A DNA stretch of 64,000 nucleotides from Rhizobiales bacterium 62-17 (GTDB lineage: Bacteria > Pseudomonadota > Alphaproteobacteria > Rhizobiales > Beijerinckiaceae): contig MKVW01000004.1 in NCBI GenBank assembly GCA_001898965.1, positions 348,749 to 412,748 on the forward strand. The letters are read 5' to 3'. Shown here one piece after another: positions 14,667-23,067 of this stretch. Both the position numbers and the translations under genes were made by a program. The notes beneath the pieces were generated by a model, which worked only from the letters and a program-made list of their open reading frames with translations, was not told where the DNA came from and did no database searches. Within the stretch, counting starts at the first letter, position 1; each line of letters begins with the position of its first letter.

Positions 14667-15158
14667 ATGAAATCCGCTGTACGGCTCGCTCTTGGCGCCG
14701 CTGTCGCCATGCTGCTGACTGGCTCGCTCGCGGCACAAGACGTGGTTAGAAAAACGGTTCCCAATTCGCCGATCGCCTCCAGCGTGCAAGTGCCCGCCAA
14801 TGCGATAACCTATTATCTGTCGGGTCAGGTTCCTTCGATCGCCAACAAGGATGCCGATCCGCGCAGCCCGCAGGCCTATGGCGATGTCGAGGCCCAGACC
14901 GTCAACATCCTGGAGAAGATCAAGGCCTCTCTTGAATCCTCCGGCCTGACTATGGGCGACGTGGTGAAAATGCAGGTCTATCTCGTCCACACCGACAAGG
15001 TGCCGATGGACTTCAAGGGTTTCTCTCAGGGCTACAGCAAGTTCTTCGGCGGCAGCCAGCCTAACCTGCCGGCGCGCTCGACCATGGGTGTTGCCGCATT
15101 GGTCAATCCTGGCTGGCTGGTCGAGATCGAAGTGACCGCGGCGAAAGTCGCGAAATAG
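14667..15158 (+). CDS. Secreted RidA family (YjgF/YER057c/UK114) protein
   Basis: A 163-residue protein. Residues 1-23 form a signal peptide (MKSAVRLALGAAVAMLLTGSLAAQ), which is unusual because classical RidA is cytosolic. The RidA domain follows, with the active-site arginine kept as Arg137 (NLPARSTMGVAAL) and the late acidic pair in LVEIEV (Glu153, Glu155). RidA hydrolyses enamine/imine products of amine-oxidising or PLP enzymes. Sitting third in the amine oxidase-cytochrome c operon, it probably hydrolyses the imine released in the periplasm. It converges on the Rrf2 gene with a 9-base gap. Confidence 0.88.
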   Translation: MKSAVRLALGAAVAMLLTGSLAAQDVVRKTVPNSPIASSVQVPANAITYYLSGQVPSIANKDADPRSPQAYGDVEAQTVNILEKIKASLESSGLTMGDVVKMQVYLVHTDKVPMDFKGFSQGYSKFFGGSQPNLPARSTMGVAALVNPGWLVEIEVTAAKVAK

Positions 15159-15167
15159 GCGCGGCTA

Positions 15168-15653
15168 TTAGCTGCGTTCCAACACCCAGCCCTGGGTCTT
15201 GTCGAGAATGTCAGCCGGCACGGTCTTGCGCAAAGTCTTGCCAAGATCGGCCAGGCTGACGCTACGCAGCTTGTCGCGCCAAGCCTGATCGGCATCCCAC
15301 ATCACCTGCGCAATGGCGCAAGCGCCGTCGGCGCGATAGCCCTTGCGCAGGCAAGGATTGTTGTAGCGGATGTTATCGCAGACGAAGCTCGAGGTTTTGC
15401 CTTCCACCGCTTCGACGATGTCGAGAAAGGTGATCTGCCCCGGCGTTTTGGCTAGGCGATAGCCGCCCGAAGGACCGAGCGTGCTTTCCACCAAGCCAGC
15501 CTGCGAAAGGCCCTGGAGCGCCTTGGAAAGATATTCCTTAGGCACGCCATGCAGTTCGGCCAGGACTTTGGTCGACAGATAACGCCCCGCCGGCAAGCCG
15601 GCGAGGACGGAGCAGCAATGAAGCGCCCATTCGACCTGGTTTCTAAGCTGCAA
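15168..15653 (-). CDS. Rrf2 family transcriptional regulator with a three-cysteine cluster motif
   Basis: A 161-residue protein starting MQLRNQVEWALHCCSVLAGL, with the Rrf2 winged helix (GVPKEYLSKALQGLSQAGLV; GPSGGYRLAK) and three later cysteines, Cys92, Cys101 and Cys112, in the place where IscR/NsrR-type proteins hold an Fe-S cluster. Extra cysteines lie at 13 and 14. It probably senses redox, NO or peroxide stress. The start overlaps the end of the AhpD-like gene by 11 bases, so both are one operon, and it probably regulates that operon through the twin palindromes at 16162-16197. Confidence 0.9.
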   Translation of the reverse strand: MQLRNQVEWALHCCSVLAGLPAGRYLSTKVLAELHGVPKEYLSKALQGLSQAGLVESTLGPSGGYRLAKTPGQITFLDIVEAVEGKTSSFVCDNIRYNNPCLRKGYRADGACAIAQVMWDADQAWRDKLRSVSLADLGKTLRKTVPADILDKTQGWVLERS

Positions 15654-16128
15654 CGCTCAGTCCCGCTTTCGTCAGTCCGTAGGCCGCATCCATCGACCCC
15701 GGCACGTTCTGGAAGGCGATGCTCGCCCGGTTCCAACCATTGATGGCCATCACAACGAAGGTCAAGTCGGCCACCTCCTTCTCGGAGAATTGCGCGCGCG
15801 CAATCTCGTAAGTCTCGTCGGAGATTCCGTGCGGCGGCAGCTTTGTCAACGCCTCGGCCCATTCCAGAGCTGCCCGTTCGCGCGCGCTGAACAGCGGCGA
15901 TTCGCGCCAGATCACCACGTGATGCAAGCGCAGTTCACTCTCGCCGGCAATCTTGAGCTGCTTGACATGCATGTCGACGCAGAAGGCACAGCCATTGATC
16001 TGCGAAACCCTGAATTCAACAAGATGAACGAGCTTGGACTCGATCGCCCCTTTGGCGGCGGCCTGCGAAAATTCGGAATACTTTTTCGTCAGTTCCGGCG
16101 AAAGCGCGGCATAGTTGAGGCGGGGCAT
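15643..16128 (-). CDS. AhpD-like / carboxymuconolactone decarboxylase family protein
   Basis: A 161-residue protein of the alkylhydroperoxidase core fold, with the signature Cys47-Ala-Phe-Cys50 and His54 (GCAFCVDMHVKQL). Family members reduce peroxides with the CxxC pair. The start at 16128 has AGGAG upstream; the frame extends further up but without homology. It overlaps the Rrf2 gene by 11 bases. Regulation by the neighbouring Rrf2 protein through the upstream palindromes would make this a stress-inducible antioxidant pair. Confidence 0.88.
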   Translation of the reverse strand: MPRLNYAALSPELTKKYSEFSQAAAKGAIESKLVHLVEFRVSQINGCAFCVDMHVKQLKIAGESELRLHHVVIWRESPLFSARERAALEWAEALTKLPPHGISDETYEIARAQFSEKEVADLTFVVMAINGWNRASIAFQNVPGSMDAAYGLTKAGLSVAA

Positions 16129-16161
16129 GAAAATCTCCTGATCGACACTGAACGTCTTAAT

Positions 16162-16197
16162 AAGGATATTTAATATCCTTAAGGATGATACATATCC
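16162..16197 (-). promoter_or_regulatory. Twin GGAT-N7-ATCC operators upstream of the AhpD-Rrf2 operon
   Basis: The 19-base perfect palindrome AAGGATATTTAATATCCTT covers 16162-16180. A second site, GGATGATACATATCC, covers 16183-16197. Both fit GGAT-N7-ATCC, and their equivalent positions are 19 bases apart, close to two helical turns. They lie 34-69 bases upstream of the AhpD-like start, in an AT-rich island. Most likely the binding sites of the adjacent Rrf2 protein; this is inference. Confidence 0.7.
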
Positions 16198-16245
16198 GTA
16201 ATTATTCCCTATGTAAAGTCCCTCGTTCAATGGCCCAGTCCACGC

Positions 16246-17145
16246 CTAAGACGTGCGCTCGGATTTGATGAAATCGATGAAGGCGCGCAGTGGCGCCGGC
16301 ATGTAAGCTCGGCTCGGGTAATAGAGATACGGCCCGGAAAAGCTCTGCCACCAGTCGCTCAAGACCGGCACCAAAGCGCCACTGCGCAGATCGTCCGCGA
16401 GATATTCCTCGAATGTATATTTGATCCCGAGCCCGGCGCGGGCGGCCGCGAGCTGCAGTTCCGTGGAGGTGGCGATCAAGGGCCCTTCCGGGGCGATGCG
16501 CACGGTCTCACCCTGGCGCTCGAACTCCCACGTCGAAACCTTGCCGCTGGCGAAACGATGGCAGATGCAGGTGTGGTTCACCAGATCGCGCGGATGTTTC
16601 ACGGGCGGATGGGTGGCGAGATAGGATGGCGCGGCCGCCGCCACGAAACGCTGGCGTCGCGGCCCGATCGGCACCGCGATCATGTCGCGTTCGATGCTTT
16701 CATCATAGCGGATACCCGCATCGAAGCCCGCCGCCAGCACGTCGATGAACGTATCGTTCGCGACAATATCGAGCGTGATCCCCGGATGGAGTTGCAGAAA
16801 GCGCGCGACCATGTCCGGCAAAACTTTATGAGCCACGACGGAAGGCACATTGAGCCGGACGGTGCCCGTCGGCGTATCGCGATAATCGTTCACGGCATCG
16901 AGCGCGCTGGCAATTTCACCCATGGCCGGCACCAGCCGCTCAAGCAGGCGCTCACCCGCCTCTGTCGGCGTCACGCTTCGGGTGGTGCGGTTGAGCAGCC
17001 GCACCCCCAACCGCGCCTCCAGCCGGCGGATGCCATCGCTGAGCGAGGACGCCGCCACGCCGCGCAGGACAGCGGCACGGCGGAAGGAGCGTGTCTCGGC
17101 GACGGCCAGGAAAATGTGGAGATCGGTCAGATCGGGGTCGGCCAT
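16246..17145 (-). CDS. LysR-type transcriptional regulator
   Basis: A 299-residue LysR protein with HTH SFRRAAVLRGVAASSLSDGIRRLEARLG and the DhcR/AaeR-like effector-domain pattern GTVRLNVPSVVAHKVLPDMVARFL. The length is typical. It diverges from the aldo-keto reductase gene at 17248 with about 100 bases between them, and reductases of this kind are often controlled by such a neighbour. In the gap, GATA (17173) and TATC (17186) form a GATA-N9-TATC inverted repeat that could be the operator. Confidence 0.92.
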   Translation of the reverse strand: MADPDLTDLHIFLAVAETRSFRRAAVLRGVAASSLSDGIRRLEARLGVRLLNRTTRSVTPTEAGERLLERLVPAMGEIASALDAVNDYRDTPTGTVRLNVPSVVAHKVLPDMVARFLQLHPGITLDIVANDTFIDVLAAGFDAGIRYDESIERDMIAVPIGPRRQRFVAAAAPSYLATHPPVKHPRDLVNHTCICHRFASGKVSTWEFERQGETVRIAPEGPLIATSTELQLAAARAGLGIKYTFEEYLADDLRSGALVPVLSDWWQSFSGPYLYYPSRAYMPAPLRAFIDFIKSERTS

Positions 17146-17247
17146 TGTTCGATCTCCCGTACGGGTCGTTCAGATATCAATGGATTATCGCACGATTGGG
17201 CCGGATGCATATAGCCCCCGTCATTCCCGGTGTTCAGGAGAACGGAT

Positions 17248-18246
17248 ATGCAAAAGCGGCAACTTGGAAATTCTGGCCCCACCGTTTCGGCCCTCGGCCT
17301 CGGCTGTATGGGCATGTCGGATCTCTACGGGCCTTCGGATCGGGGCGAGAGCATCGCCACCATTCATGCCGCGCTCGAAGCCGGCATCACCCTGCTCGAC
17401 ACAGGCGATTTCTACGGCATGGGCCACAACGAAATGCTGATCGGCGAAGCACTGAGAAGCGCGGCGGGCAGCCAGCGCGATCAGGCCCTGATCAGCGTCA
17501 AATTCGGTGCCTTGCGCGACCCCGCCGGCGGCTGGGCCGGCTATGACACACGCCCGCAAGCCGTGAAGAACTTTCTCACCTACAGCCTGCGCCGGCTCGG
17601 CGTCGATCACATCGACATCTATCGCCCTTCCCGCATCGATCCGGACGTGCCGGTCGAAGACACGATCGGCGCCATCGCCGACATGGTGAAAGCCGGATAT
17701 GTCAGGCATATCGGCCTTTCCGAGGTCGGCGCAGACACGATCCGCCGCGCCGCGGCGGTTCACCCCATCAGCGATTTGCAGATTGAATATTCGCTGATCT
17801 CGCGCGGCATCGAAAACGGCATCCTGCAAACCTGCCGCGATCTCGGCATTGGCATCACGGCCTATGGCGTTCTCTCGCGTGGCCTCATCAGCGGCCACTG
17901 GCAAGCCAATGCGCAAAGCAACGATTTCCGCGCGCATAGCCCGCGCTTCCAGGCCGGCAATGTCGATCGCAATCTGGCGCTGGTCGAAGCTCTGCGAAAG
18001 ATCGCGGCCGCCAAAGGCGTCAGCGTCGCACAGATCGCCATTGCCTGGGTCGCAGCGCAAGGCCAGGACATCGTGCCGTTGGTCGGCGCCCGTCGCCGCA
18101 ATCGTCTCGCTGAAGCCCTCGGCAGCCTCGACGTCAGCCTGACACGCGACGATCTTGCCGCCATCGAAACGGCCGTCCCCAAGGGCGCAGCCGCCGGCGA
18201 GCGCTATGCGCCCGAGCAAATGGCTTCGCTCGACAGCGAAAGATAA
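17248..18246 (+). CDS. Aldo/keto reductase with an atypical catalytic motif
   Basis: A 332-residue (alpha/beta)8-barrel reductase. Asp and Tyr of the catalytic tetrad are in LLDTGDFYGMGHNE, and Lys in ISVKFGALRD. The strand that usually reads DLYYQHRVDP reads DIYRPSRIDP, so the tetrad histidine is replaced by serine. A YRP-type variant is, I believe, a known subgroup. NADPH-binding residues are late (VPLVGARRRNRLAEAL). AGGAG at 17236 fixes the start at 17248. Probably reduces small aldehydes or ketones; the divergent LysR gene probably controls it. Confidence 0.9.
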   Translation: MQKRQLGNSGPTVSALGLGCMGMSDLYGPSDRGESIATIHAALEAGITLLDTGDFYGMGHNEMLIGEALRSAAGSQRDQALISVKFGALRDPAGGWAGYDTRPQAVKNFLTYSLRRLGVDHIDIYRPSRIDPDVPVEDTIGAIADMVKAGYVRHIGLSEVGADTIRRAAAVHPISDLQIEYSLISRGIENGILQTCRDLGIGITAYGVLSRGLISGHWQANAQSNDFRAHSPRFQAGNVDRNLALVEALRKIAAAKGVSVAQIAIAWVAAQGQDIVPLVGARRRNRLAEALGSLDVSLTRDDLAAIETAVPKGAAAGERYAPEQMASLDSER

Positions 18247-18264
18247 TACGAAGGGTAGCGGCGG

Positions 18265-19689
18265 TTAGCTGTCGCTGCCGGTAAAGGCGATCCGCAGCAT
18301 ATTGGTCGCGCCCGGCGTGCCGAACGGCAGGCCAGCGATCACGATGATGCGGTCGCCCTCTTTCGAAAAGCCTTCGCGATTGGCGAATTTACAGGCGCGC
18401 TTCGCCATGTCGTCGACATCGCTCGCATCCTTGGTGACGATCGGATGCACGCCCCACACCAGCGCCAGCCGCCGCGCCGTGTCCACTTTCGGCGTCAAGG
18501 CGATCACTGGCGGCTTCGGCCGCTCCCGGGCCACGCGCAGTGCCGTGGCGCCCGAAAACGACCAGGCGCAGATGGCACGCATGTCAAGCGTTTCAGCCAC
18601 GTCATGGGCGGCAACGGCGATGGCATCAGCGCCCGTCGGTTCGGGTTCGCTGCGCTGCGCGGTGATGATGGCGCGATAAACGCTGTCGCTTTCTACCTCG
18701 GTGGCGATCTTGTTCATCATCGTCACCGCTTCGATGGGGAATTGGCCGGCAGCGCTTTCCGCCGACAGCATCACCGCATCGGCGCCTTCGTAGACGGCGG
18801 TCGCCACATCGCTGACCTCGGCGCGTGTCGGGACAGGCGCGGTGATCATCGATTCCAACATCTGCGTCGCCACCACCACCGGCTTGCCGAGGCGGCGCGC
18901 CAGGCGGTTCATGCGTTTCTGCAGGCCCGGCACTTTTTCGACCGGCATTTCGACGCCAAGATCGCCGCGCGCCACCATGATCGCATCGGCGGTCTCGACG
19001 ATCTCTTCCAGCCGCGCGATTGCCTGCGGCTTTTCGATCTTGGCGAGCACCAGCGCGCGGCCGCGCGCGATCTTCTTCACTTCCGCCACATCGTCTGCCC
19101 GCTGCACGAACGAGACAGCGATCCAATCGACCCCAGCGCTCAGCGCCGCATCGAGATCGGAGCGATCCTTCTCGGTCATGGCCGAGACCGGAATTTCCGT
19201 ATCGGGCAGGCTGACACCCTTGCGGTTCGACAGGCGGCCGGCGGTTTTCGCCTCCAGCACCGCGCGATTGTGCTCCGCTTCGATCACCTGCAAGCGCATC
19301 TTGCCGTCGTCGACCAGAACCGTATCACCGGGCTTCAAAGCCCGCAGGATTTCCGGATGAGGCAGATTCACGCGCGATGCATCGCCCACCGTCTTCTTGC
19401 TGTCGAAGACGATGCGATCGCCCTTTTCAAGCGTCACGCCGCCGTCCTTGAACTCGCCGCAACGCAGTTTTGGCCCTTGCAGATCGACGAGAATGCCAAT
19501 CGGTCGGCGATGCTTTTTTTCGATGGCACGAATGGTGGCGATGCGCTCGCGCATGCCCTCATGGCTGGCGTGGCTCATGTTGATGCGAAACACGTCGGCG
19601 CCGGCGAGAAACAACCTTTCGACTATGGCCGGATCCTGCGAGGCAGGTCCAAGCGTGGCGAGAATCTTGACGCGGCGGTGCCGTCTCAT
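18265..19689 (-). CDS. pyk: Pyruvate kinase
   Basis: A 474-residue enzyme converting phosphoenolpyruvate and ADP to pyruvate and ATP. Family marks are KILATLGPAS at the N-terminus, RINMSHASHE, the K+/substrate region VDLQGPKLR, the catalytic signature AKIEKPQAI and the metal-binding MVARGDLGVEMP, then SAESAAGQFP. The C-terminal allosteric domain is complete. It follows the DUF1036 gene on the same strand, an arrangement common in Hyphomicrobiales. Convergent with the aldo-keto reductase. Confidence 0.97.
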   Translation of the reverse strand: MRRHRRVKILATLGPASQDPAIVERLFLAGADVFRINMSHASHEGMRERIATIRAIEKKHRRPIGILVDLQGPKLRCGEFKDGGVTLEKGDRIVFDSKKTVGDASRVNLPHPEILRALKPGDTVLVDDGKMRLQVIEAEHNRAVLEAKTAGRLSNRKGVSLPDTEIPVSAMTEKDRSDLDAALSAGVDWIAVSFVQRADDVAEVKKIARGRALVLAKIEKPQAIARLEEIVETADAIMVARGDLGVEMPVEKVPGLQKRMNRLARRLGKPVVVATQMLESMITAPVPTRAEVSDVATAVYEGADAVMLSAESAAGQFPIEAVTMMNKIATEVESDSVYRAIITAQRSEPEPTGADAIAVAAHDVAETLDMRAICAWSFSGATALRVARERPKPPVIALTPKVDTARRLALVWGVHPIVTKDASDVDDMAKRACKFANREGFSKEGDRIIVIAGLPFGTPGATNMLRIAFTGSDS

Positions 19690-19751
19690 CCGATGATCCG
19701 ATCTTTAGTATAGCTGCTGGCAGGCGTTTACGCGCGACGCGGAGGGCACGA

Positions 19752-20204
19752 TTATTTCGATGCCGGCTGATTGGCATCGGTCAATTGTACGGTCCAGTTC
19801 TTGGCATCCTTGCCCGTGTCGACCTCGAAGAAGCCGGTTCGATCAAAACCGCGCACAAGACAGTTGTCGCGCCCCTCGATGCGGAATTCGCGATCTCGGG
19901 TGCACATGAACGCCTTGCCCTTCCATTCGCCGCCGCGCTCATCCATCGCATAGACATAGTAGAACTGTGCGGCCAGATTGCCACGCAGCAGCACCTCGCA
20001 GGAGCCGCTCTTCAGGTTCCACCAGCCTTCCGTGACCCAGCCCGTACCATCCGTATATGACAGGGCGACACTGACCCGGCTGGTGGCATTGTTACAGAGG
20101 CGGAAATCGGCCCGTGCTTCGCTGCTGATCACCGTCGTGACGACGGCCGCGGCGATCACCGGCAGCAATCGATACAACGGAGATAGAAAAGGAAGACGGC
20201 GCAT
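19752..20204 (-). CDS. DUF1036 family secreted protein
   Basis: A 150-residue protein with a signal peptide (residues 1 to about 32, ending SSEARA) and a DUF1036 domain beginning DFRLCNNATSRVSVALSYTDG, with four further cysteines likely to form disulphides. Function unknown; presumably periplasmic. It lies 62 bases before pyk on the same strand and diverges from the N-formylglutamate amidohydrolase gene, the usual order in this bacterial order. Confidence 0.9.
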   Translation of the reverse strand: MRRLPFLSPLYRLLPVIAAAVVTTVISSEARADFRLCNNATSRVSVALSYTDGTGWVTEGWWNLKSGSCEVLLRGNLAAQFYYVYAMDERGGEWKGKAFMCTRDREFRIEGRDNCLVRGFDRTGFFEVDTGKDAKNWTVQLTDANQPASK

Positions 20205-20366
20205 CTCGATAAAGATCCTGGCGAATCAGTTCTGCTCGCTTAAAAGCAGCATACCCCTTGTTTTTCCGGCCCCGTCGCCGACTGTCAACGGCGGTGAAGC
20301 GCTTCTTGCTTTCCAGCCCCATTCTGGCAGCAAGATGGCCGATCAGATGGCCATGGAGACATCGTT

Positions 20367-21200
20367 TTGAGCCCTTCCGACGCAGACAGGACCGCTTCCG
20401 CCGTCGAGCGCGTGTCGGGCACCCCGGATGCCCCCGCTTTGTTCATCTGCGACCATGCCGCAAACGCCCTGCCCCAGGCCCATGGCTCGCTCGGCCTGCC
20501 GCCAGAACAATTCGGCCGTCACATTGCCTGGGATATTGGCGCAGCCGACGTGACCCGCGCGCTGGCCGCCCATTTCCACGCACCGGCCGTGCTCAGCCGC
20601 TATTCGCGCCTGTTGATCGATCCCAATCGTGGCGCCGACGATCCCACTTTGGTGATGCGCATTTCCGATGGCGCGCTGATCCCCGGCAATGCCCATATCG
20701 ACGATGCGGAAGTCGCGCGGCGCACCCAGGCCTATTGGCGCCCCTATCGCGATGCCATCGCCACCGAGCTCGATACGATGACGGGGGCTCGCGCGCCCGC
20801 CGTGATTTCAATCCATTCGTTCACGCCGATCTGGCGAGGTACGCCGCGCCCCTGGCAGATCGGCCTGTTGTGGGATGGCGATGATCGTATCGCGCAGCCC
20901 TTACTGACGGAACTCGAAAAACAACCCGATCTCACCATCGGTGACAATGAGCCTTATGATGGAGCCTTGATCGGCGACACGCTCTATGACCTCGGCACCA
21001 GCCGTGGCCTTGCCCATATTCTCATCGAACTGCGACAGGATCTCATCGCCACGCGCGAAGATGCGCATCATTGGGCCGAACGCATAGCCCATGCGCTTAC
21101 CCCCGTGTTGCAACGCGACGACGTTCGTCGAATCGAACGGTATCCCAGCTATGCGCGCCGCAAAGGCCAAAGACCAAAACTGATGCGAACCAGGGCTTGA
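20367..21200 (+). CDS. N-formylglutamate amidohydrolase family protein
   Basis: A 277-residue zinc-dependent amidohydrolase of the HutG-like (PF05013) family. Motifs seen are FICDHAANALPQAHGSLGL, the SRLLIDPNRG segment and ISIHSFTPIWRG, then NEPYDG and LAHILIELRQDLI. The classical reaction is cleavage of N-formylglutamate to glutamate and formate in histidine degradation, but no hut genes are nearby. A second, more diverged homologue lies at 50369. Divergent from the DUF1036-pyk pair. Confidence 0.9.
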   Translation: MSPSDADRTASAVERVSGTPDAPALFICDHAANALPQAHGSLGLPPEQFGRHIAWDIGAADVTRALAAHFHAPAVLSRYSRLLIDPNRGADDPTLVMRISDGALIPGNAHIDDAEVARRTQAYWRPYRDAIATELDTMTGARAPAVISIHSFTPIWRGTPRPWQIGLLWDGDDRIAQPLLTELEKQPDLTIGDNEPYDGALIGDTLYDLGTSRGLAHILIELRQDLIATREDAHHWAERIAHALTPVLQRDDVRRIERYPSYARRKGQRPKLMRTRA

Positions 21201-21262
21201 CCGTTTCTCCCAAGCCGGCGCAACTTACACCCGCGAGGGTAGGATCGGCCAGGGAGGATCGC

Positions 21263-22402
21263 ATGAATGTCATCGCGAAAGCGCGCACGGAATCGCTGCA
21301 GGCTACCAAACATCCGCTGTTCAACGACCGCAAACTGAAGTTCGGCACGTTCTGCTCCAATCTCAGCGGTGGCTGCGCGATTTCCAAGATCGACGGTGTG
21401 CTCAAAGCGCGATGGCCCGAGACCTTGGAGCTCGCGCAACTCGCCGAAGCCATGGACTTCGAAGCGCTGGTGCCGGTCGGCCGCTGGAAAGGCTTTGGCG
21501 GCCCGACCAATTTCAACGGCGAAGGCTTCGAAAGCTTTTCCTGGGCTTCTGCCATTGCCGCATCGACCGAGAATGCCGGCGTTTTCGCCACCACCCATGT
21601 GCCGACTATCCACCCCATCTTCGCCGCAAAAATGGGAACGACCATCGATCACGTGTCGAACGGCCGTTTCGCGCTGAATATCGTCACCGGCTGGTTCAAG
21701 CCGGAGATCGAAATGTTCGGCCGCGCGCAACTGGCCCATGAAGATCGTTACAAGATGGCCGCCGAATGGCTCGACGTCGTCAAGCGCCTGTGGACCGAGG
21801 ACAAAGAATTCGACTTCGAAGGCCAGTTCTATCAGATCAAGGCCGGTTGGTGCGCGCCCAAGCCGCTGCACAAGCCCTATCCGCCGATCATGAATGCTGG
21901 CGGCTCGGAAGTCGGCCGCCATTACGCGGCAAAACATTGCGATGTCGCCTTCGTCGTCTTCACCACGCACGACAAGGACGAAATGCGCAAACAGGTCGCC
22001 GCCTATCGCGATCTCGCCCGCCAGGAATATGGCCGCGAGCTCAAGATCTGGGGCTATGCCTATGTGGTGCAGGGCGAGACCGAGAAAGAAGCGCGCGACT
22101 TCTACAATTACTATGTGCACGAGCAAGGCGATTGGGAGGCCGCCACCAATCTGCTCGACACCATGGGCCTCAATGCCCAGACCCTGCCGAAGGAAGCCTA
22201 CGCCTGGATCAAGGAACATTTCATCGCCGGCTGGGGCGGCTATCCGATCGTCGGCACCAAGGAACAGGTGGTCGATAAGCTGCAATTGCTGTCAGACATC
22301 GGCCTCGACGGCACCCTGCTCTCCTGGGCCCGCTATGCCGAGGGCATGCGCGAATTCCAGGAAAAGACCTATCCTCTGGTGGTTCAGGCCGGGCTGCGCT
22401 GA
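21263..22402 (+). CDS. LLM class flavin-dependent monooxygenase
   Basis: A 379-residue luciferase-like FMN-dependent monooxygenase, of the branch that includes RutA and alkanesulfonate/dimethylsulfone monooxygenases (KFGTFCSNLSGGCAISK; NIVTGWFKPEIEMFG; PPIMNAGGSEVGRHYAAKHCD). GGGAGG sits upstream of the ATG at 21263. A partner flavin reductase is not adjacent. The substrate is not deducible; the Cys-Ala-Ile motif near residue 38 recalls pyrimidine or sulfur-compound oxygenases. It converges on the carboxymuconolactone decarboxylase-like gene. Confidence 0.9.
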   Translation: MNVIAKARTESLQATKHPLFNDRKLKFGTFCSNLSGGCAISKIDGVLKARWPETLELAQLAEAMDFEALVPVGRWKGFGGPTNFNGEGFESFSWASAIAASTENAGVFATTHVPTIHPIFAAKMGTTIDHVSNGRFALNIVTGWFKPEIEMFGRAQLAHEDRYKMAAEWLDVVKRLWTEDKEFDFEGQFYQIKAGWCAPKPLHKPYPPIMNAGGSEVGRHYAAKHCDVAFVVFTTHDKDEMRKQVAAYRDLARQEYGRELKIWGYAYVVQGETEKEARDFYNYYVHEQGDWEAATNLLDTMGLNAQTLPKEAYAWIKEHFIAGWGGYPIVGTKEQVVDKLQLLSDIGLDGTLLSWARYAEGMREFQEKTYPLVVQAGLR

Positions 22403-22414
22403 TCATCGCCTCGT

Positions 22415-22441
22415 CGGCGTGAGCCGAAACGGCTCACGCCG
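22415..22441. terminator. Possible bidirectional terminator hairpin
   Basis: An 11-12-base-pair stem with core GGCGTGAGCC / GGCTCACGCC and loop GAAAC lies between two convergent genes and overlaps the stop codon of the carboxymuconolactone decarboxylase-like gene. There is no T-tract on either side, so termination efficiency is uncertain. Confidence 0.4.
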
Positions 22442-23030
22442 GCAGCAGCGCCGTCGTATCGTCATCGACCTGCATGTCGAAGGCACAGAGCAGCGCCGCC
22501 GTGGCCGCGTAATTGCCCATCAGCGAGACCAGATCGACCAGGCCTTTCTGACCGAAGTGCGCCAGGGCTTTCGCATAGGTTTGCGATGAGACTTTGCGCG
22601 TGCCGAAAATTTCGCGGCCCAGCGCGATGATCAGCGCATCCTCCGCCGGCAGACCCGCAGTCGGGCGGCGGAACTTGATCGTATCGATCACCGCCTGCGG
22701 CACGCCCTGTTTCAAGGCCTCCGGCTCATGCGCGGCCCATTCGAAAGCGCTGTCGCATTCGCGCGCGGTGATCAGCACCGCCACTTCCCGCGTGTAGGGG
22801 CTAAAGCCCGTCTCGAAGCGCAAGTAGCGATTGACCGGCCGTGCCAGCGCCGCCAGATGCGACGAATGCAATTGGATGCCACCCGGCCCGATCAATCCGC
22901 GCAACGTGCCGCCATTCGGATCGACATTCACGTCGAAGTGCCGCTGCCCCTCTTCATCCAGCGCTTCGCGCTTCACAAGGGGCAGACGGCAACGCGATAT
23001 AGGATCCACATCGGCGGGCAGCATGCTCAT
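22434..23030 (-). CDS. Carboxymuconolactone decarboxylase family protein
   Basis: A 198-residue protein of the CMD/AhpD fold. The core helix reads ITARECDSAFEWAAHEPEAL, so only one cysteine of the peroxidase CxxC remains; it resembles decarboxylase-like members rather than AhpD. Residues 1-50 contain a polar N-terminal extension. Possibly a ring-cleavage product decarboxylase or an uncharacterised relative. It stands between the LLM monooxygenase and oligopeptidase genes, with no obvious operon partner except the upstream minus-strand pepF. Confidence 0.85.
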   Translation of the reverse strand: MSMLPADVDPISRCRLPLVKREALDEEGQRHFDVNVDPNGGTLRGLIGPGGIQLHSSHLAALARPVNRYLRFETGFSPYTREVAVLITARECDSAFEWAAHEPEALKQGVPQAVIDTIKFRRPTAGLPAEDALIIALGREIFGTRKVSSQTYAKALAHFGQKGLVDLVSLMGNYAATAALLCAFDMQVDDDTTALLPA

Positions 23031-23067
23031 CCTCCCCCAGTTTTAGTTTTATTGTGCGAGCATAGCT

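Noticed and set aside
18445-19713. 422-codon plus-strand frame antisense to pyruvate kinase
   Set aside because: The pyruvate kinase signature is on the minus strand; this frame is His/Arg-rich noise.
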